Source: Plasmodium relictum | Lineage: Eukaryota; Apicomplexa; Aconoidasida; Haemosporida; Plasmodiidae | Assembly (NCBI RefSeq): GCF_900005765.1 | Contig: NC_041687.1 | Location: forward strand, 1,488,001 to 1,552,000 | Length of the DNA stretch: 64,000 nt | Direction: 5' to 3' | Shown: positions 46,243 to 57,947 of the stretch, piece after piece | Layout of the letters: each line of letters starts with the position of its first letter | How positions within the stretch are numbered: the stretch's first letter is position 1 | Program-made: the position numbers and the translations under genes | The notes under the pieces: generated by a model | Told to the model about the DNA's origin: nothing | The model's database searches: none | Seen by the model: the letters and a program-made list of their open reading frames with translations, nothing else

Positions 46243-48651
46243 TTATTTTTTTTTTAAAATACCTGATTGAATTTTTTTAAAAAGCGTAATCGGAATTAAT
46301 GGCGTAGAAAAATAATAATTGTCTTCCTCACAATTATAGTAAGCTTTTTTGTATATAAATTGTAAATGAGGATTATATAAAATTACATGAAGATATTCAA
46401 ATTGGTTTGAGAGATGCAGCATATTCATATTAATATTTTTATTTTCATGGATATTAACACTGTTTGGAGTTATATTTAATATATCAGGTTTTATAATAGT
46501 AATTGGAAATGAATTTAGATAAAAATTATTACCAAATGAAAAATATATATTGCATGTACTAAATTTTTTTAATATGGATGATTGATTATTATTTATAAAA
46601 GATACATTTGTATATATGTAACTTCTTTTTTTATTCATTCTCCCCTTACTAAATTTATAATATTCATTTGTATCATCTTTAAAATGGTATAGAACATTTA
46701 TATATTCTTTTTTAACATGAATTGGTGGTTTATTTATTTTAATTTTAATTTTTATATTTTTCATTAATGCAAAATTGTCTGGAACTATACTTTTTATTTT
46801 TCCTTCATATTTTGATAAAATAATATTTTCACCATTATTTAAATAATAATTAGAATTATATAAAATTAAAAATAATTTTTTATTTATTTTATTTCTGTTA
46901 ATTTTACACGACATAGAATATTCTGATTTTGCATTGCATACATTTTTTGAGAAAGAATCAAATAAATGAGAAAAATCGAAATTATATGCCTTTTTATCAT
47001 TGTCATAACTAAAATGAAAAAAAACATCAATACAATTTTTTTTTTTATTTGTGTTTATTGGAGTATTATCATTAATTAGTTCCTCATTATTTTTACATTC
47101 CTTAACCATTTTAGAATATATATATTTTTTATTTTCATTTAAATTATTTTCCATTAATTTTATTTTAAAATCTAGGCAACTTTTAATTTTAAAATTGAAA
47201 AAAAGGAAAATAGAACTGTTACAATTTGGTTCAATTATAATTGGATAAGTTCTTAGTATTTTAAGGTTGTCTATAAGGATAATATCAAAAAAATTACAAA
47301 AAACATCATCAATTTTTTTTTTTTTATTAATCTTAATAGGATAATTAGAATTTTCTTTGAAATTATACTTTGTTTTACCTAAAATGTAACAATTTTTGTT
47401 CTTTAAAAGTATGACAGAAAAAGAAAAACCACAACAGATTTTTTGTATTTCCATTTTATTTTTATACTTATGATTATTTAACTTAAAAAATTGTTCATTC
47501 AAATTTTTTATCTCATCGATTTCTTCGTTATTTTTTATTTCTTTATAGATTTCTTTAGTTTCTATATCTTTAAGAAAATTTTCATTTCTAGTTATATGTT
47601 CTTTTTTTTTTTTCTTTTTTAATTTGAGTTTTTTTTTCATTAAATCATTCCATATCTTCTGATTAAATATTAATGTGGGAGTTTTTAAAAAATGATTATC
47701 AATAGAAAGCAATTGACCATGTATATTATTTCCCCATCCAAATATTTCATTTTCCTGTGTACAAATTAAATTGTGAGAATAACCAGCTGAAATATATTTT
47801 ACCTTTTTTCTTTCTTTTTTATCAAGTAATACTAACTTTGGTTCTTTAAAAAAAATTTTTTTTTCTTCACATACCTGGTAATTATCGTTACCTCCACACG
47901 CATAACAATTTTTTTTTTTTGATAAAAAAAGAGTATGATTTTTTCCACAAGATATGTCAATAATTTTTTCTTTTTCAGAAAAATTTATATAACTAATAAA
48001 TTTTGAGTGGTAATTATAAATTATTTCATTTTTGTTTATATCAATATTCCATTTATATGCATCATTTTCTCTATTAATAGCATAAAATTCTGATGAGCAA
48101 AAAAATATCTTTTCAAAAATCATATTCATGGTTTTTTTTTCTTTATTGTTTGTATTTTCTATCTTATAATTCCATACATTATATTTTTCACTGCTTAATA
48201 GAATATTTTTTATATTTTTTTTCAATAACATTCCATTTTCTTTCTTAGTTGCCTCTTCATTCAGGTTTTTTGTATTTTTGTCATATACAATAAAACTTTT
48301 TTCATATTTCTTATTTGTATTTTCATTATTTAAATTATTGAATTTTTCTTGTCTTCTGTTATTTTTATAAAATAAGTATAAATTTAAATCAGATGTTATA
48401 AAATTAAAATCATATGTATCATTGTAAGAAATGTTTAGATAGCTACTACTATAATTATTTTCATCATCTAACCTAATTAAGGTATTATATTTGTTTTTAT
48501 CCTTAAAATTTAATATTATATTTATGCTATTATGGCATGTACTTACTCTTTTTATAAAAACATTTTCTAATTCTTTTATTAATTCTAATTCTCCATTTTT
48601 ATATAAATATACGTTACTTAAAGATTTTCCTATGTCCTCATTTAGGATCAT
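46243..48651 (-). CDS. RCC1-repeat protein with C-terminal beta-rich region
   Basis: Single exon, 802 aa. RCC1-type beta-propeller repeats are seen at about residues 215-420: IIDISCGKNHTLFLSKKKNC, VKYISAGYSHNLICTQENEI then FGWGNNIHGQL, and IQKICCGFSFSVILLKNKN. These match the consensus 'v..is.G..Hs..lt..g.vy.wG.n..GQLG'. Lysine-rich inserts interrupt the propeller. The C-terminal 340 residues are beta-strand-like and contain TIIKPDILNITPNSVNI, similar to the start of an IPT/TIG or filamin-type Ig fold. RCC1 itself is the Ran exchange factor, but the repeats occur in many unrelated proteins. With only a few repeats visible, a Ran role should not be assumed. Confidence 0.75.
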   Translation of the reverse strand: MILNEDIGKSLSNVYLYKNGELELIKELENVFIKRVSTCHNSINIILNFKDKNKYNTLIRLDDENNYSSSYLNISYNDTYDFNFITSDLNLYLFYKNNRRQEKFNNLNNENTNKKYEKSFIVYDKNTKNLNEEATKKENGMLLKKNIKNILLSSEKYNVWNYKIENTNNKEKKTMNMIFEKIFFCSSEFYAINRENDAYKWNIDINKNEIIYNYHSKFISYINFSEKEKIIDISCGKNHTLFLSKKKNCYACGGNDNYQVCEEKKIFFKEPKLVLLDKKERKKVKYISAGYSHNLICTQENEIFGWGNNIHGQLLSIDNHFLKTPTLIFNQKIWNDLMKKKLKLKKKKKKEHITRNENFLKDIETKEIYKEIKNNEEIDEIKNLNEQFFKLNNHKYKNKMEIQKICCGFSFSVILLKNKNCYILGKTKYNFKENSNYPIKINKKKKIDDVFCNFFDIILIDNLKILRTYPIIIEPNCNSSIFLFFNFKIKSCLDFKIKLMENNLNENKKYIYSKMVKECKNNEELINDNTPINTNKKKNCIDVFFHFSYDNDKKAYNFDFSHLFDSFSKNVCNAKSEYSMSCKINRNKINKKLFLILYNSNYYLNNGENIILSKYEGKIKSIVPDNFALMKNIKIKIKINKPPIHVKKEYINVLYHFKDDTNEYYKFSKGRMNKKRSYIYTNVSFINNNQSSILKKFSTCNIYFSFGNNFYLNSFPITIIKPDILNITPNSVNIHENKNINMNMLHLSNQFEYLHVILYNPHLQFIYKKAYYNCEEDNYYFSTPLIPITLFKKIQSGILKKK

Positions 48652-49458
48652 TTTTTTTTTTTTCTTTTAAATTAAAAAAAAAAACTTTTTTAGAGAAAAT
48701 TTTTAAATAGACATTTTTTTTTATATATATTTTCTAATTTATAATATACTTATAAACGTAATTATATTTTATAGAATTTCATTAGATAACTTTTTCCTTA
48801 AATATATATAAAAAAAAGAAATTTATATATTTTTACATTTTTTTTTTTATAAGAATAAATAAAAAGATGCATGCAATGCTTCACACCGAAATAATGATAA
48901 AGAAAAAAAATTAATATAAAACTTATAAAATAAATACTAACAATAATAAAAATATATTCATATTTTGATGAAAATAATTTTAAGCATTATAATATTTAAG
49001 TGAACTTAAGGAATTCTTATAAAATATATCATAATAATAATATATATTTACAATATTATTTTTTATATTCCTAACAAGGACCTAGAGAATAGAAAAATTA
49101 AGATACTTAATTTTTTACACAAAAAGTATTCTAGGAAATTTTGTATCTTATAATATTTTTATGCATACAAATATTAATAAAAATTTTTTTTGGTTTTAAC
49201 TTTATTAAAATAATATATAAAATATAAAAAGAAAAAAAAAAATTATAAAATTTAATGTGGAAGATGAACAAAAGGAAAAAAGAATAAATTTTAAAAAATA
49301 AAAACACATATAAATATCATCTATATATATAAAATAAAAAATGAAAAAACAATTTCTATTTTTTTTAATATTTATTATTATCTTTAATTTTTTTTTTATT
49401 GCTTTAATATATTTTTATAATCATATAAATATTACTATTTTCTAAAAATTGAGTTATT
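48652..49458. other. Intergenic region between two minus-strand genes
   Basis: About 0.8 kb of AT-rich spacer with no coding frame or repeat of note. It should contain the RCC1-like gene's promoter and the 3' end of the acidic-protein gene. Confidence 0.6.
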
Positions 49459-50271
49459 TCAATTTTTAGAATCATACAAATCATCATCACTATATTCTGT
49501 ATCGCTGTTAGAAAAATTTTCTAACATTGTGGTGGCTACACTAGCTCTTTTTACATTTTCTTTTGAGGTTTTATTTATTCTTAAATAATTTAATTTTAGA
49601 TAATTATTCTTTTTATCTTTGTTTACTTTTTCTTTTCTTTTATCTTTAATTCTTTTTTTGTGTTGTAGTATATAAGTATATCTGTTTTTTTTTTCCAATT
49701 TTTCGTCATTGTTTATTTTTAAAATTTTATTTACTTCATCTATGCTATTGTATGAAGAATCATCACTATCATCATAATTATTAGAATCCTTTATTTTTTC
49801 CTTTTTAATGTTTTGCTTTTTTTTTGTGTATCTTTTTCTATCTTTTGTTTCTTCCTCATTTTCATTCTCATTTTCATTTCCATCCTTTGTGTCTTTGTCT
49901 TCGTCTTCGTCTTCATCTTCATAATCTTGATTTTCTTCATGATTATTTTCTTCATTATTTTCTTCATCTTTTTCATATAAATTAATGTTTATATTAAAAA
50001 TGTTTTGGTTAAAGGATTCAAAGTCTATGCTATTTTTTTTATTATCTATATTTTTTTTTTTCTCTGGTTTTATTTCCTCATTTTCCAATATTTTATTTTC
50101 CATATTATATTCTTTATCAGTAATGAGTTTTATATTATATTTATCAATTGTTCTTCCTCCACTCAAAATTCCGGCATTTTCGTTTTTGCTAGAAGTTTCT
50201 TCACATAAATCATTGCACTTGTTTTTAGATGTATATGTACTTTTACATATATGTTCAATGGTATTATTCAT
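49459..50271 (-). CDS. Acidic low-complexity protein of unknown function
   Basis: Single exon, 270 aa. I do not recognise it. It opens MNNTIEHICKSTYTSKNKC and has a mildly conserved-looking ILSGGRTIDKYNIKLITD. A long Asp/Glu run at about residues 105-140 follows, then Lys-rich and Ser/Asp stretches. The C-terminal 90 residues are basic then acidic, including a likely basophilic-kinase site (KRASVAT) and a Ser/Asp-rich end (SDTEYSDDDLYDSKN). There is no signal peptide or membrane segment, so a nuclear or cytosolic disordered regulator is plausible, but no function is claimed. It is divergent from the helical-repeat gene at 50995. Confidence 0.65.
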   Translation of the reverse strand: MNNTIEHICKSTYTSKNKCNDLCEETSSKNENAGILSGGRTIDKYNIKLITDKEYNMENKILENEEIKPEKKKNIDNKKNSIDFESFNQNIFNININLYEKDEENNEENNHEENQDYEDEDEDEDKDTKDGNENENENEEETKDRKRYTKKKQNIKKEKIKDSNNYDDSDDSSYNSIDEVNKILKINNDEKLEKKNRYTYILQHKKRIKDKRKEKVNKDKKNNYLKLNYLRINKTSKENVKRASVATTMLENFSNSDTEYSDDDLYDSKN

Positions 50272-50994
50272 TTTATTTCTATTTACTTTACTTGGACATA
50301 AAAATTACATATTCATTTCTTTTAGATATAAACTTTTTCCGTTTTATTTGTGTTTATATACCAAAAAAATAAGTATTCTTAAGATTTTTTTTTTTATTAA
50401 ACAAATGTAATTTTTCGGTAGTTTTATTAAAAAATATTTTCTTTATATAGATTTATTAACACTTAATTTTAAAGGTAATAAAACATATTAATAATAAAAA
50501 TATAATTATCAAAATTTCTTTTTTTATTGATATTTTTTTTTTTTTTTTATCTTCATTTTTTGTGTCAAAACTGCACACTACTAAAGCTTATAAAAAACTT
50601 TATAAAAAAATTAAAAAATTGAAACAAATGTGTTAATAAAAAGTTTTAAATTTTAAGATAACGGAAAATAAATTTATTTTTTCATTTAACAATAAAATAT
50701 ATAAAAAAACAAGAATTTCTTTGAACTCTATATATAAAAAAAAAAAAAGCACCGAGAAAATATAACATATATGTTGATAAATATAAAAGAAATTTTTTTT
50801 TTTTTTAAATTTATATGTTAAGGAAATATTAGATAAATGTAAAAGAGGATAATTTGTTTTTAAACTTTTTATTAGACAAATTTAAGATATATATATATAT
50901 ATATGCAAAACTATTTAAATGCCTATATGTTTTTATATGCTTTATGATTTAGTAAATTTTCTGTAAAGTTTATATAATTTTTTTTAATGGCAAA
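50272..50994. other. Divergent promoter region
   Basis: About 0.7 kb separates the acidic-protein and helical-repeat gene starts. Poly-T and poly-A tracts and a (TA)n run at about 50887-50904 are seen, with no gene. Confidence 0.6.
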
Positions 50995-53900
50995 ATGCTT
51001 AAAAATAATAGATGGTCTATTTCAAAAGAAGAAATAAAATTTGAAAAAATATATGAGTTAATGAATGAAAAGGATAAACAATCAATAATAATTATAGAAG
51101 AAAAAATAATTAATTTTCTTTTATGCTATTATAAAAATTGTGAAGAATTTACTTTAAAAGAAATAAAAGATTTAAATAATTTTTTAGGCTTAATAATAAA
51201 AAAGTTCATAGAAGAAAAAAAAATTTCCTTTATAAATATTTTGTTGGTACATTTTCAAAACATACCTAGCTCATTTATAAATATAAAATTAAAAGACAAT
51301 ATATTTTATGTAGAAGAAATAAAAAAATTTTTTATATCAATATTGGAATTGTGTTCATATTTAAAGAAGTGTAAAAATGATGATTTAGAAAAAATCAATT
51401 CTTTAATTATATCAATAATAAATTTTTTAAATTTATTCATAATAAATACATTAAAGTAATGAAAAAGATAATTATTTTATATCATAATATATATATATAT
51501 ATAATTTTTTTTTTTTAATGTTGCAAACAAATTTTTATGTTTATTATTTTTTTTGCTTAAATATATACGTGCATGTAAATAAATATATTTATTCAACTTT
51601 ATTTCTATATGCAAGTTACTTTTTTTTGTCTGTATTTTTCATATACATATGTGTGTATATGTTTATGTACTTTTATCAGATTAATGGAATGGAAATTTTA
51701 TGAAAATTTTTATACAAAAATAATAATAGATAGTAGAATTTTAGAAATATTTACTAATTTATATTTTGATTATGAATTTGAAAAAGAAAAAATCATCTAT
51801 AGTTTATTTTTAATAACTGAGTTTAAAGAATTTGATGAAGAAATATATAAATGTGGTATGCTAAAATTATTTATCAAATTACTCTCCAGTAATACATATA
51901 TCAATTATTTAATGATACAAATAATTATAAATGCTGTTGAGAGAAATATAAAAATCATTAAACTTTTGATAAATGATAAAATGAAAGTTATTAACAACAT
52001 TTTAGAAAACATATATACAAGAATAAAAAGAGAATTATATGATTTTACTTGTATAAACTTATTAAAATTATTTTCATATATTATAGAAGGAAATTGCATT
52101 GATTTTCTAATTTTTTTTAATAAAAATTTAGGTATTAGTGAAGTTAATTTTCTTAATAAATTAAATCAGATAATAGAATATCTCAGAAGTTTAATTAACA
52201 TTCATAGTGTAATGAATATTTTAAAAGAAAAAAATGAATTATTTTACGATTTTCTTTGTATTTTATTTTGTGTTTTAAGAAATTTAATAGAATTAATAAC
52301 TAACCCCAATAACAAAATAATTTTTAAATATGTTAATAAAAATTTAATTGAAAATAAAAAAAATGAAATTAATGCAGAGGGTAAAAAGTTGATTGATCTC
52401 ATTTTAAATTTGTCTCTGGATTTTTTAACTAGCAATAATTTTCATTTTTCTGGTAAAATTTTTAATTTATATATATATATATATATAAGCTTTTTTTTTA
52501 TATATATATATAATTTTATTTTATTTTATTTTTTTTTAAAGAAGACAAAAAGATGTTACATTTATTATGTTTTGATATCATTAATAGTATGAATAGAAAT
52601 TCCTTGAATAACATAGTGGATTACACGATACTCTTTGAAAAAATAATAAAAGAAACACATAAAATGAATGATAAAAATATTCATAATAATTATCTATATG
52701 TAAAATATTTCGAATCTTTATTTTACATTAGTTTTAATAATGAAATTGTATCTAAAGAAACATTAAAAGAAAGTTTTATTATAAATATAGAAAATAATTT
52801 TTATAAAATAAATAAGAATATCGAATGTGAAAATGTACAAATGAGAGAAGTATATAATTTATTAAAACTATATTATTTTGGAATTATAAATATTTTTGTA
52901 AAAAATAACTTAAAATCAGAAATTATTCTACCTTTTATTAATTATATTATTTCAGAAGAACTAAAGAGAAAAATTTTTCTATTGCAAAATGAGTTATATT
53001 ATATGGTTTTTTTACAATTTTTAAATATGATTATAATAAATAATTTATATGAATTTAGAAAATTTATTGAAAATAATTTATTGGAAGACTTGCTAAAAAT
53101 ATTTAAAAAGAGCAGTTTCCATTTTAAAAATATGGTATCTTTATAAATGTTGTAAATATAAATATATATATATAAGGTTTTAATATTTAAGAAGAAATAA
53201 AAAAACTGAATAGTTCTACTATTTAAACATAAAAAAATAATGATAAACATTTTATTTTAAATGCAGATATTAAAAATTTTATTGCAATGGATAGAAAAAA
53301 AAGTCATTTTAGAAGAAATAACAAATTATATAAAGAAAAATAAAATGATATTTCACATTTTATTGGAGTTTTGGAAAGAAATACAAAATAGGATTAATGA
53401 AATTATAAATCCAAATTTAGAAGTCAATAAATTTAATGTTTGTTATTTCATTTTCATAAAATTTATAGAATATATTTACATTAAATATATAAAATTATTT
53501 TTATTAATTTTTCTTTTTCTTTTTTAATTCTTTAGGATATTAGATTCATAATACATTATATACTTAAAAGACTTACAAATAATTTTACAATAAATCTAAA
53601 TTATTTTTTAAAAAATGGAGAATTTTCATATGATTTCAGATGCATAATGATTTTTGAAGAAAAATCTGTGCTAGATATATATAACTCAATAAAGGAGCAA
53701 ATTTTAAGTTAGTGTTAAGTTTTTAAATCTTTATATCTAGAAATATATATGAAATATATAGGAAACTTTTTATGTATATTACTAAAATCATATGCTATCT
53801 TTGAAATTATATTTATAATTTTTATTTTTATTAGCTAAAGAGTTATTTATTTTGGAAAGTGATATACTCATTTTGGATGATAAAATTAAAAAATGTAGAG

Positions 53901-54019
53901 AAAAAATAGAAAAAATTGAAAACAATTTTCATATTATATTAGATTTAAATAAGAAAAAAAATAGAAATGATTTAGAAAATTTTTATAGTTACATAAGAAA
54001 ACAACATAAACAAGTTTAA
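50995..54019 (+). CDS. Six-exon armadillo/HEAT-like helical protein, possibly p115/Uso1-related
   Basis: Predicted exons are 50995-51455, 51680-52452, 52542-53134, 53267-53437, 53536-53707 and 53835-54019. They give 784 aa, each junction GT...AG with matching phase. The protein is almost entirely hydrophobic-patterned alpha helices typical of an alpha-solenoid. For example, LFIKLLSSNTYINYLMIQII is followed by NAVERNIKIIKLLINDKM, then TCINLLKLFSYIIEGNCIDF. It closes with a short coiled coil (LESDILILDDKIKKCREKIE...). An armadillo head followed by a coiled coil is the plan of the vesicle-tethering factor p115/Uso1, and the 'LLKLFSYIIEGN..FLIFFNKN' block resembles its 'LLQNLLKNN.SNQ..F.E' repeats. 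This link is tentative; other helical-repeat proteins are possible. No membrane segment or signal peptide is evident once introns are removed. Confidence 0.65.
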
Positions 54020-54894
54020 AAAAAAAAAAAAAAAATGTGATTATTTAAATAAAAAGAATTAATATGTAGCATAAAAAATTCGACTTAAATGATTTATTGC
54101 TTTACACAGTTATGTTATTATAATTTTATATAAATTTATATTTAACATATATATTCATATTTTTTTTTATTTGCCTTTTAAAGAGAATTTAGTATAAAAT
54201 TTTATTTTTTTTTTAAAAATATTTTTGTGTGTGCTATTTTTAAAAATAATGAAACAAATATTTTTATTAATAAAAGCACAAATTCCACTAATAAAAATAT
54301 GTAATTTTTTTTTATTGTAAAACAGAAAAATTTTATTATATTCAATTTGTTTCATTTCTTTTTTAAATATTTTATTTTTACGGTGTTATAAATATGTAAT
54401 TTATGTTTAATATTTTTTTAAATAAATAAAAAAAGTTCTATTGAAATTGTTTTTGATTACAATTTTTATATGGAAAAAAAAGAGTCGAAAAAATAATTCG
54501 TAATAAAAATTAAATGTTTTTATGAAAAAATTTATAAGTCTTTTATAGAGTCCGTGAAAATTCCAAAAAACAAAATTATTAAAATTTTCTTTTATTTATT
54601 TCTTTAATTTTTGAAAATTCTATGCTTTTTTTAATTAATTTCAATTTTTAGTACTTTATATATTTGAAATATTTTTTTAAGTTGTATTTGTAAGTATAAA
54701 TGATTTTTAAAATTTTAAAATATAATAGACAAAAAAGTATTGTTTAAAAGTTATAAAAAAAAAAATTAAAAAGAAAAAATTGTTTGCATTTAACTTTATA
54801 TAAATAATGTACTCTGAAAATTTTGGTAAATTAAAGTATGTTGTATAAAAAATAAATAGAAGTATAATTTATATATATATATATAAAGGAAAAT
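54020..54894. other. Intergenic region between two plus-strand genes
   Basis: About 0.9 kb of AT-rich DNA without a coding-like frame. It holds the 3' end of the helical-repeat gene and the promoter of the NAPE-PLD-like gene. AAGGAAAAT occurs just before the downstream start codon (54887). Confidence 0.6.
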
Positions 54895-57213
54895 ATGAGT
54901 GATAAAAAAATAAAAAAAAAAAAACCAATACAGTACAAAAATGATAATATAAAAAGATTAAGTAAAAGAAATAACTTTATTAAGAATTCAAACGATTTAG
55001 ATTTTGAAAAAGATGAATTTTTCAATAGAAAAAACAATGAATACGTTGATAATAATTATGTTGATGTATTAAGAAAAAATTGTATGAAAGAAAAACAGAA
55101 ATATTTTTTATTCTTTCCTTTTTTTTTGACTTGGATAATAAAGAAAAAGGAAAAATATACTATAAATGTATTAACTTTTGTAGGTTTTTTTTTTATTTTT
55201 TGCATTATACTTAAAAATTATAATGAAAAAAATGAAAATAATGATAATAATAATAAATTTGATTATTATTTTGAAAATGATGAATTCATATATATTCCGA
55301 ATAAAAGAAGTTCCAATACAATACATTTGAAAAATGTACCAGGAACTGAAATAGTAGATAATAATTTCTTGAGTGTATATTCAGAAAATATGAAATATTT
55401 AAGACAGACTAGTTTAAATCTTTCATTACATCAAAGATCGTTATCTACTGAATGTTACGTATATTTTAAAAGTTTTTTAAAACAAGCTATATCACCTCAT
55501 AGCTTAACAAAAGCAATAAAAATTGATAAAGAATATATATATCCTTGGGACTCTATAACACAAGATGATGTTTCGAGTATAATTGAAAATGCAAAATTTT
55601 GGGGGTTTTTAGCTACCTGGTTTAAAAATCATAGAAATGCACAAAAAGTTAATCAAGAAATTTTAAAAAGAGATATGCCTGTTCTATCACCTCGTTTTAT
55701 TCAAAGAGATGATTTATATACTCATTTTTATAAAAACAACGATGAAACAAAACCAAATTTTTATGGAATAAATTATACATGGTTAGGGCATGCTACAGGT
55801 TTAGTAGTAGTAGATGGGTTTAAGGTATTATTAGATCCAGTTTTTAAAATTGATTTATTAAGCCTTAAGGGAATTGTTAAATCAATATTTAATTGGGCGA
55901 ATGTTAAGATAGTGGGAGGGTTAGGAGAAAGAATATCCAAATCTCCATGTAACATTTCTCAATTGCCAGATGATTTACATGCTGTTTTTGTTTCTCATAA
56001 TCATCATGATCACATAACAAATGAAGATGCAAGAGCTTTATGTAAATTAAAAAAATTTCAAAATGTCATGTGGTATGTCCCAGAAGGCTTTGCAAATTTT
56101 TTTCTTAAAGAAGGTTGTAAAGCCTCTAAAATTTACGAGATGTCATGGGGAGATGAAAGATGGATATCTTGTTGGATATCTTATAAACAATTTAAATGTA
56201 GAGATGGAATGTGGAAAAGTAAAAACAATGCAAATGATATTTTTAAATATAAGATAGTTTATGCACCCACTCTTCATTGGACATCAAGAAAAAATAGTCT
56301 AAGTGACTTTAATCAATCATTATGGGGATCATTAATATTAAAGGGACCAAAGCATAAATTCTATTTTTCTGGTGATACTGCATATTTAAAGAATGAATTT
56401 GAGGAATTTAAAAAAATTGGGAGATTACATGGTCCTTTTCACTTAGCTGCTGTATCTATTGGTGCATATGAACCAAATAATTCCTTAAGATACCATCATG
56501 TGCATCCTTGGGAATCTGTGAAGATATGGAGAGATATAAGAGCAGAAGTCGCTGTAGCAATTCATTGGGGTACTTTTCGATTATCTGCTGAAGATTTTAT
56601 GCAACCTAGAGATGACTTAGAGGCTGCTTTACTTGGTGTTAGTTATTATAAATTAAGAAATTTAAGTTTACCGCAAGAAAAAAAAAAAAAAGAACTATTG
56701 AAAAAATATATGATTAATAAAAATACTGAAAATGAAGATGATAATGATGATTTGGAAGATTTAAAAGAATACTTTTATCCTTCTTCAAATGAAGAATACC
56801 ACGAATATACAGAAAGTTTCCACTCCTTATTTTCAAATAATATAAATTTATATTATAAAGATATTAACAGAAATTATGTTAAACATATGTATCAACAAAA
56901 AAAATTATATTCATCAACATACAATCGTTTTAAAAGAGCTTTAATTTTAAGAAACTCAAAAAAATTACCAAAATCATGGAAAAAGTTATTACTCAATCTT
57001 TCTATTCGATTCCAAACTATACCTATAGGTGGGTCAATTGAAGTCGCCTCAAATGATGAAAATATTTCTATGACAAGATCAAGTGAATATAATTCTACAT
57101 TATATGAACATTATACTTTTCCGCAATGGTATAAGAGCAAAAAAAATGAAGAAATACCAAGTCAAAATTTCTTTATGTATGAAGATTTGATGAATTTTCA
57201 TATTGTAAATTGA
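54895..57213 (+). CDS. NAPE-PLD-like metallo-beta-lactamase-fold phospholipase, membrane anchored
   Basis: Single exon, 772 aa. One transmembrane helix at about residues 87-108 (INVLTFVGFFFIFCIILKN) suggests a type II membrane anchor. The catalytic domain spans about 275-590. NYTWLGHATGLVVVDGFKVL is the NAPE-PLD-type entry; the metal motif VSHNHHDH is H368-x-H-H-D372-H373. It continues with YAPTLHWTSRKNSL, LWGSLILKGPKHKFYFSGDT (D494), AAVSIGAYEPN, YHHVHPWESVKI and AIHWGTFRLSAEDF (H557). These match N-acylphosphatidylethanolamine phospholipase D point for point; that zinc enzyme releases N-acylethanolamines and phosphatidic acid. A 180-residue C-terminal extension and the 270-residue N-terminal part are additional. 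All metal ligands appear present, so activity is likely; the true substrate in the parasite is unknown. Confidence 0.9.
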   Translation: MSDKKIKKKKPIQYKNDNIKRLSKRNNFIKNSNDLDFEKDEFFNRKNNEYVDNNYVDVLRKNCMKEKQKYFLFFPFFLTWIIKKKEKYTINVLTFVGFFFIFCIILKNYNEKNENNDNNNKFDYYFENDEFIYIPNKRSSNTIHLKNVPGTEIVDNNFLSVYSENMKYLRQTSLNLSLHQRSLSTECYVYFKSFLKQAISPHSLTKAIKIDKEYIYPWDSITQDDVSSIIENAKFWGFLATWFKNHRNAQKVNQEILKRDMPVLSPRFIQRDDLYTHFYKNNDETKPNFYGINYTWLGHATGLVVVDGFKVLLDPVFKIDLLSLKGIVKSIFNWANVKIVGGLGERISKSPCNISQLPDDLHAVFVSHNHHDHITNEDARALCKLKKFQNVMWYVPEGFANFFLKEGCKASKIYEMSWGDERWISCWISYKQFKCRDGMWKSKNNANDIFKYKIVYAPTLHWTSRKNSLSDFNQSLWGSLILKGPKHKFYFSGDTAYLKNEFEEFKKIGRLHGPFHLAAVSIGAYEPNNSLRYHHVHPWESVKIWRDIRAEVAVAIHWGTFRLSAEDFMQPRDDLEAALLGVSYYKLRNLSLPQEKKKKELLKKYMINKNTENEDDNDDLEDLKEYFYPSSNEEYHEYTESFHSLFSNNINLYYKDINRNYVKHMYQQKKLYSSTYNRFKRALILRNSKKLPKSWKKLLLNLSIRFQTIPIGGSIEVASNDENISMTRSSEYNSTLYEHYTFPQWYKSKKNEEIPSQNFFMYEDLMNFHIVN

Positions 57214-57947
57214 GACTTTAATAAGAAAAAAAAAAATAATAATAATAAGTATGGGTAGAATAAAGACGAAAAACCTTTTTTTTCTTTTTTTTTTTTTTTT
57301 GATTTAATTATTTTAACAATTTATTTTTACATATCTGATAGATATATTATCAAATAAATATTTTTCAATTTAAAAGTTTTTTTTTGTTTTAAATATAATT
57401 TTTTTTTCCAATTTTTAAGCATTTCCTTTTTAAATTAAAATTTGTGCCTTCAATATTCTTTTTTAATTTTGTATATAATATATTTATAGTACATTTGATT
57501 GTTATATGAAATGTTATAAAAAAAAAAAAATTACATTTATAAGCTTTTTTTTTTTTTTTTAATTAATCAAAATATCAACATATTGTTTTCAAATACTGAA
57601 TAATTTATAATTATTTAATTTAAAAAAAAAAATGTAATTAAAATTACATATATTTTCTGTAAAAAAGTAAAAGAAATAAATAAAAAAAAAAAATAGACAA
57701 CACATTCATACATAAAATAATTTTAAAAAAATACATACTTTTTATAAAATATCAACTATTTCTTTTACAAATAGTGTCATTAAAAAGAAAAAAAAAATAT
57801 ATAATATATTATAATTAGTTATTTTTAAACTCATAAATTTATTAAATTTTTTTTGAAATAAAATATCTTATATTTTCTATATATATTGTATAATAATAGC
57901 ATGTTAACAAAAAAAAAAAAAAAAAAATAGTAAAAAAATAAAAAAAA
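57214..57947. other. Convergent 3' intergenic region
   Basis: About 0.7 kb between the ends of the NAPE-PLD-like and NAD(P)H-hydrate dehydratase genes. Homopolymer tracts only; no gene or repeat recognised. Confidence 0.65.

Noticed and set aside
52999-53250. Minus-strand frames opposite the helical-repeat gene
   Set aside because: Shadow frames antisense to predicted exons with no recognisable domain.
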